Shown in pieces: positions 6,302 to 7,165 of a DNA stretch of 7,165 nucleotides. The first letter of the stretch is position 1. Each line of letters starts with the position of its first letter. The position numbers and the translations under genes were made by a program. The stretch lies in assembly GCA_002408385.1 (NCBI GenBank), contig DHSB01000049.1:1-7165 (forward strand), written 5' to 3'. The notes under the pieces are model-generated. The model was not told the DNA's origin. It searched no databases and was given only the letters and a program-made list of their open reading frames with translations. The stretch is from Myxococcales bacterium UBA5297. Lineage in GTDB: Bacteria; Myxococcota; Myxococcia; Myxococcales; UBA5297.

Positions 6302-6508
6302 GCTGACTGCCGATGGGCGCCAGAGCGTGGCCCTTTCCGAGCCGAGGCGCGCGGCGATGGGGCTCGCGAGCGCCGGCCCCACGGCCTTGGACCTGCTCGT
6401 GGGGTCGATGAAGATGGTCTCGCCCCCGAGGTAGAGCCCGGGCGCGGTCGCAACAGTGAGAGACGCCAGGGGAGCGGCCGCCCTCCCGTGCTCGGCGTAG
6501 CCCTTCGC
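6302..6508 (-). pseudogene. Possible gene remnant (coding-like tract without a start)
   Basis: In one minus-strand frame, 69 consecutive codons end in G or C in all but seven cases and translate to a balanced sequence that includes GLYLGGETIFIDPTSRSKAV. The frame runs on through the terminator hairpin to a stop at 6230-6232, and upstream it becomes Pro/Arg-rich with no ATG or GTG start and no ribosome site. The opposite strand reads plausibly too, because third positions face each other here, so the signal may be a composition effect. I do not recognise the sequence. Confidence 0.2.
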
Positions 6509-7150
6509 GTGGCTGCAGGGCTCGGGGACCGAACGCGGAAAGGGCTCGCACCTGCCATCGGGGCCTTGGCCTGCCCACCAAGGGCATCGAGTAGGGGCGC
6601 GCGGGCGTGTTGTTCGCCCCGATGGTTTGGGAGAGGCTGGATCCTGCCGCTCGGCTTCGCGAACGGACGCGGATGCGTCAGCCCCCTCTCAAGAAAGCAC
6701 ATCGCGAATGCGACGAACGAGGCGGGAATCGGTTTGCGCGAAGAGCGTGACCTGCGAATTGACCCCGAGGCCTCACCTTGGCTTCACGTCTGGCCCAAGG
6801 CCAAGCGCTTTGTCTCGTCGTGAGCATCCGGCTGCCGGGACGGTTGCGCCGAGTCTCCCCGCGGACGACGCGGATCGCGGGAAGGAAGCCTCTATGCTTG
6901 CGATCGGACAATCGGCGAAAGGATCCATAGGGCTCGATGTCTTGTTTCTGATTCCTGCGAAGCGATCAGGAAGGACCAGGTCTTTCTGGCGTCTGCCGGT
7001 TTCGCGTTCGGCCAGGCCTGAGCCTTCTTGACGGGCGAACGCTGGTGGGGCGACGGCGCATTCCGGTGCGCGCCCACGGGGGGCGAGCGGTGTCGGCAGG
7101 TTCGAAGCTCCACGATGCCCGCTCGGAGCTCTTCCTCGCAGGGGCGCCTG

Positions 7151-7165
7151 CCCCCCCCCCCCCCC
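7151..7165. repeat. 15-base C homopolymer at the window edge
   Basis: The last 15 bases are all C. A homopolymer exactly at the end of the sequence is most simply a contig-end artefact, such as poly-G read tails seen from the other strand, rather than genomic sequence. Confidence 0.75.

Larger units (their letters stand above)
6294..7165. other. Long terminal region without a supportable gene
   Basis: About 870 bases lie between the lipoprotein terminator and the window end. Several frames are open, but their translations are Arg/Ser/Pro-rich, mutually overlapping and without ribosome sites or known motifs. Base composition is somewhat less GC-rich around 6680-7040. The only items I can point to are the coding-like tract at 6302-6508, a small TTCCTG/CAGGAA inverted repeat (6952-6957, 6967-6972) and the closing C-run. 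Confidence 0.5.

Noticed and set aside
5959..6702. A 247-codon minus-strand frame over the lipoprotein 3' end and terminator
   Set aside because: It overlaps the lipoprotein gene and its terminator, and its translation is Arg/Pro/Ser-rich without motifs or a ribosome site.
6627..7031. Plus-strand 134-codon frame in the terminal region
   Set aside because: Serine/arginine-rich translation, no ribosome site and no recognisable domain; codon use is unlike the real genes.
7091..7120. A GGTTCGAAG motif resembling a tRNA T-loop
   Set aside because: The flanking bases do not form the 5-bp T-stem on either strand, and no acceptor, D or anticodon arm could be found.

Overview
The window is very GC-rich. 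Its real genes end most codons in G or C, and two of its proteins carry an N-terminal signal with a lipobox-like cysteine. One of these continues into an Asp/Gly/Ala/Pro/Thr-rich linker of the DAG/DGG type. That combination, with no operon structure, suggests a Myxococcota (deltaproteobacterial) genome. This is inference from style, not from a marker gene. The 15-base C run that closes the window looks like the edge of a draft contig.

Layout. A DUF454/YbaN-type inner-membrane protein (65-562, minus) is followed by a 373-base gap. Next is a complete GH13 alpha-amylase-family exported protein (936-2183, minus). A 341-base divergent intergenic region separates it from def, a peptide deformylase (2525-3049, plus). 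A 327-base convergent gap with GC-rich hairpins follows. An ABC-F ATPase (3377-4888, minus) comes next, with a good Shine-Dalgarno. A 392-base divergent region carries candidate promoters in both directions. It leads to a putative lipoprotein (5281-6213, plus) with an 8-residue tandem repeat linker and two OB-fold-like halves. That gene ends at a textbook intrinsic terminator with a UUCG tetraloop (6253-6293). The last 870 bases hold no gene I can support, apart from a coding-looking minus-strand tract at 6302-6508 that may be a gene remnant.

The genes do not form a pathway. They are housekeeping or accessory singletons: protein N-terminal maturation (def), ribosome-associated ATPase (ABC-F), glucan hydrolysis (GH13), membrane protein (DUF454) and a surface lipoprotein of unknown role. 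Each appears to be its own transcription unit. I found no tRNA, rRNA, CRISPR array, insertion sequence or phage gene, and nothing that I would call a new multi-gene system. The items most worth a second look are the lipoprotein, the clade of the ABC-F protein and the unexplained 6302-6508 tract.
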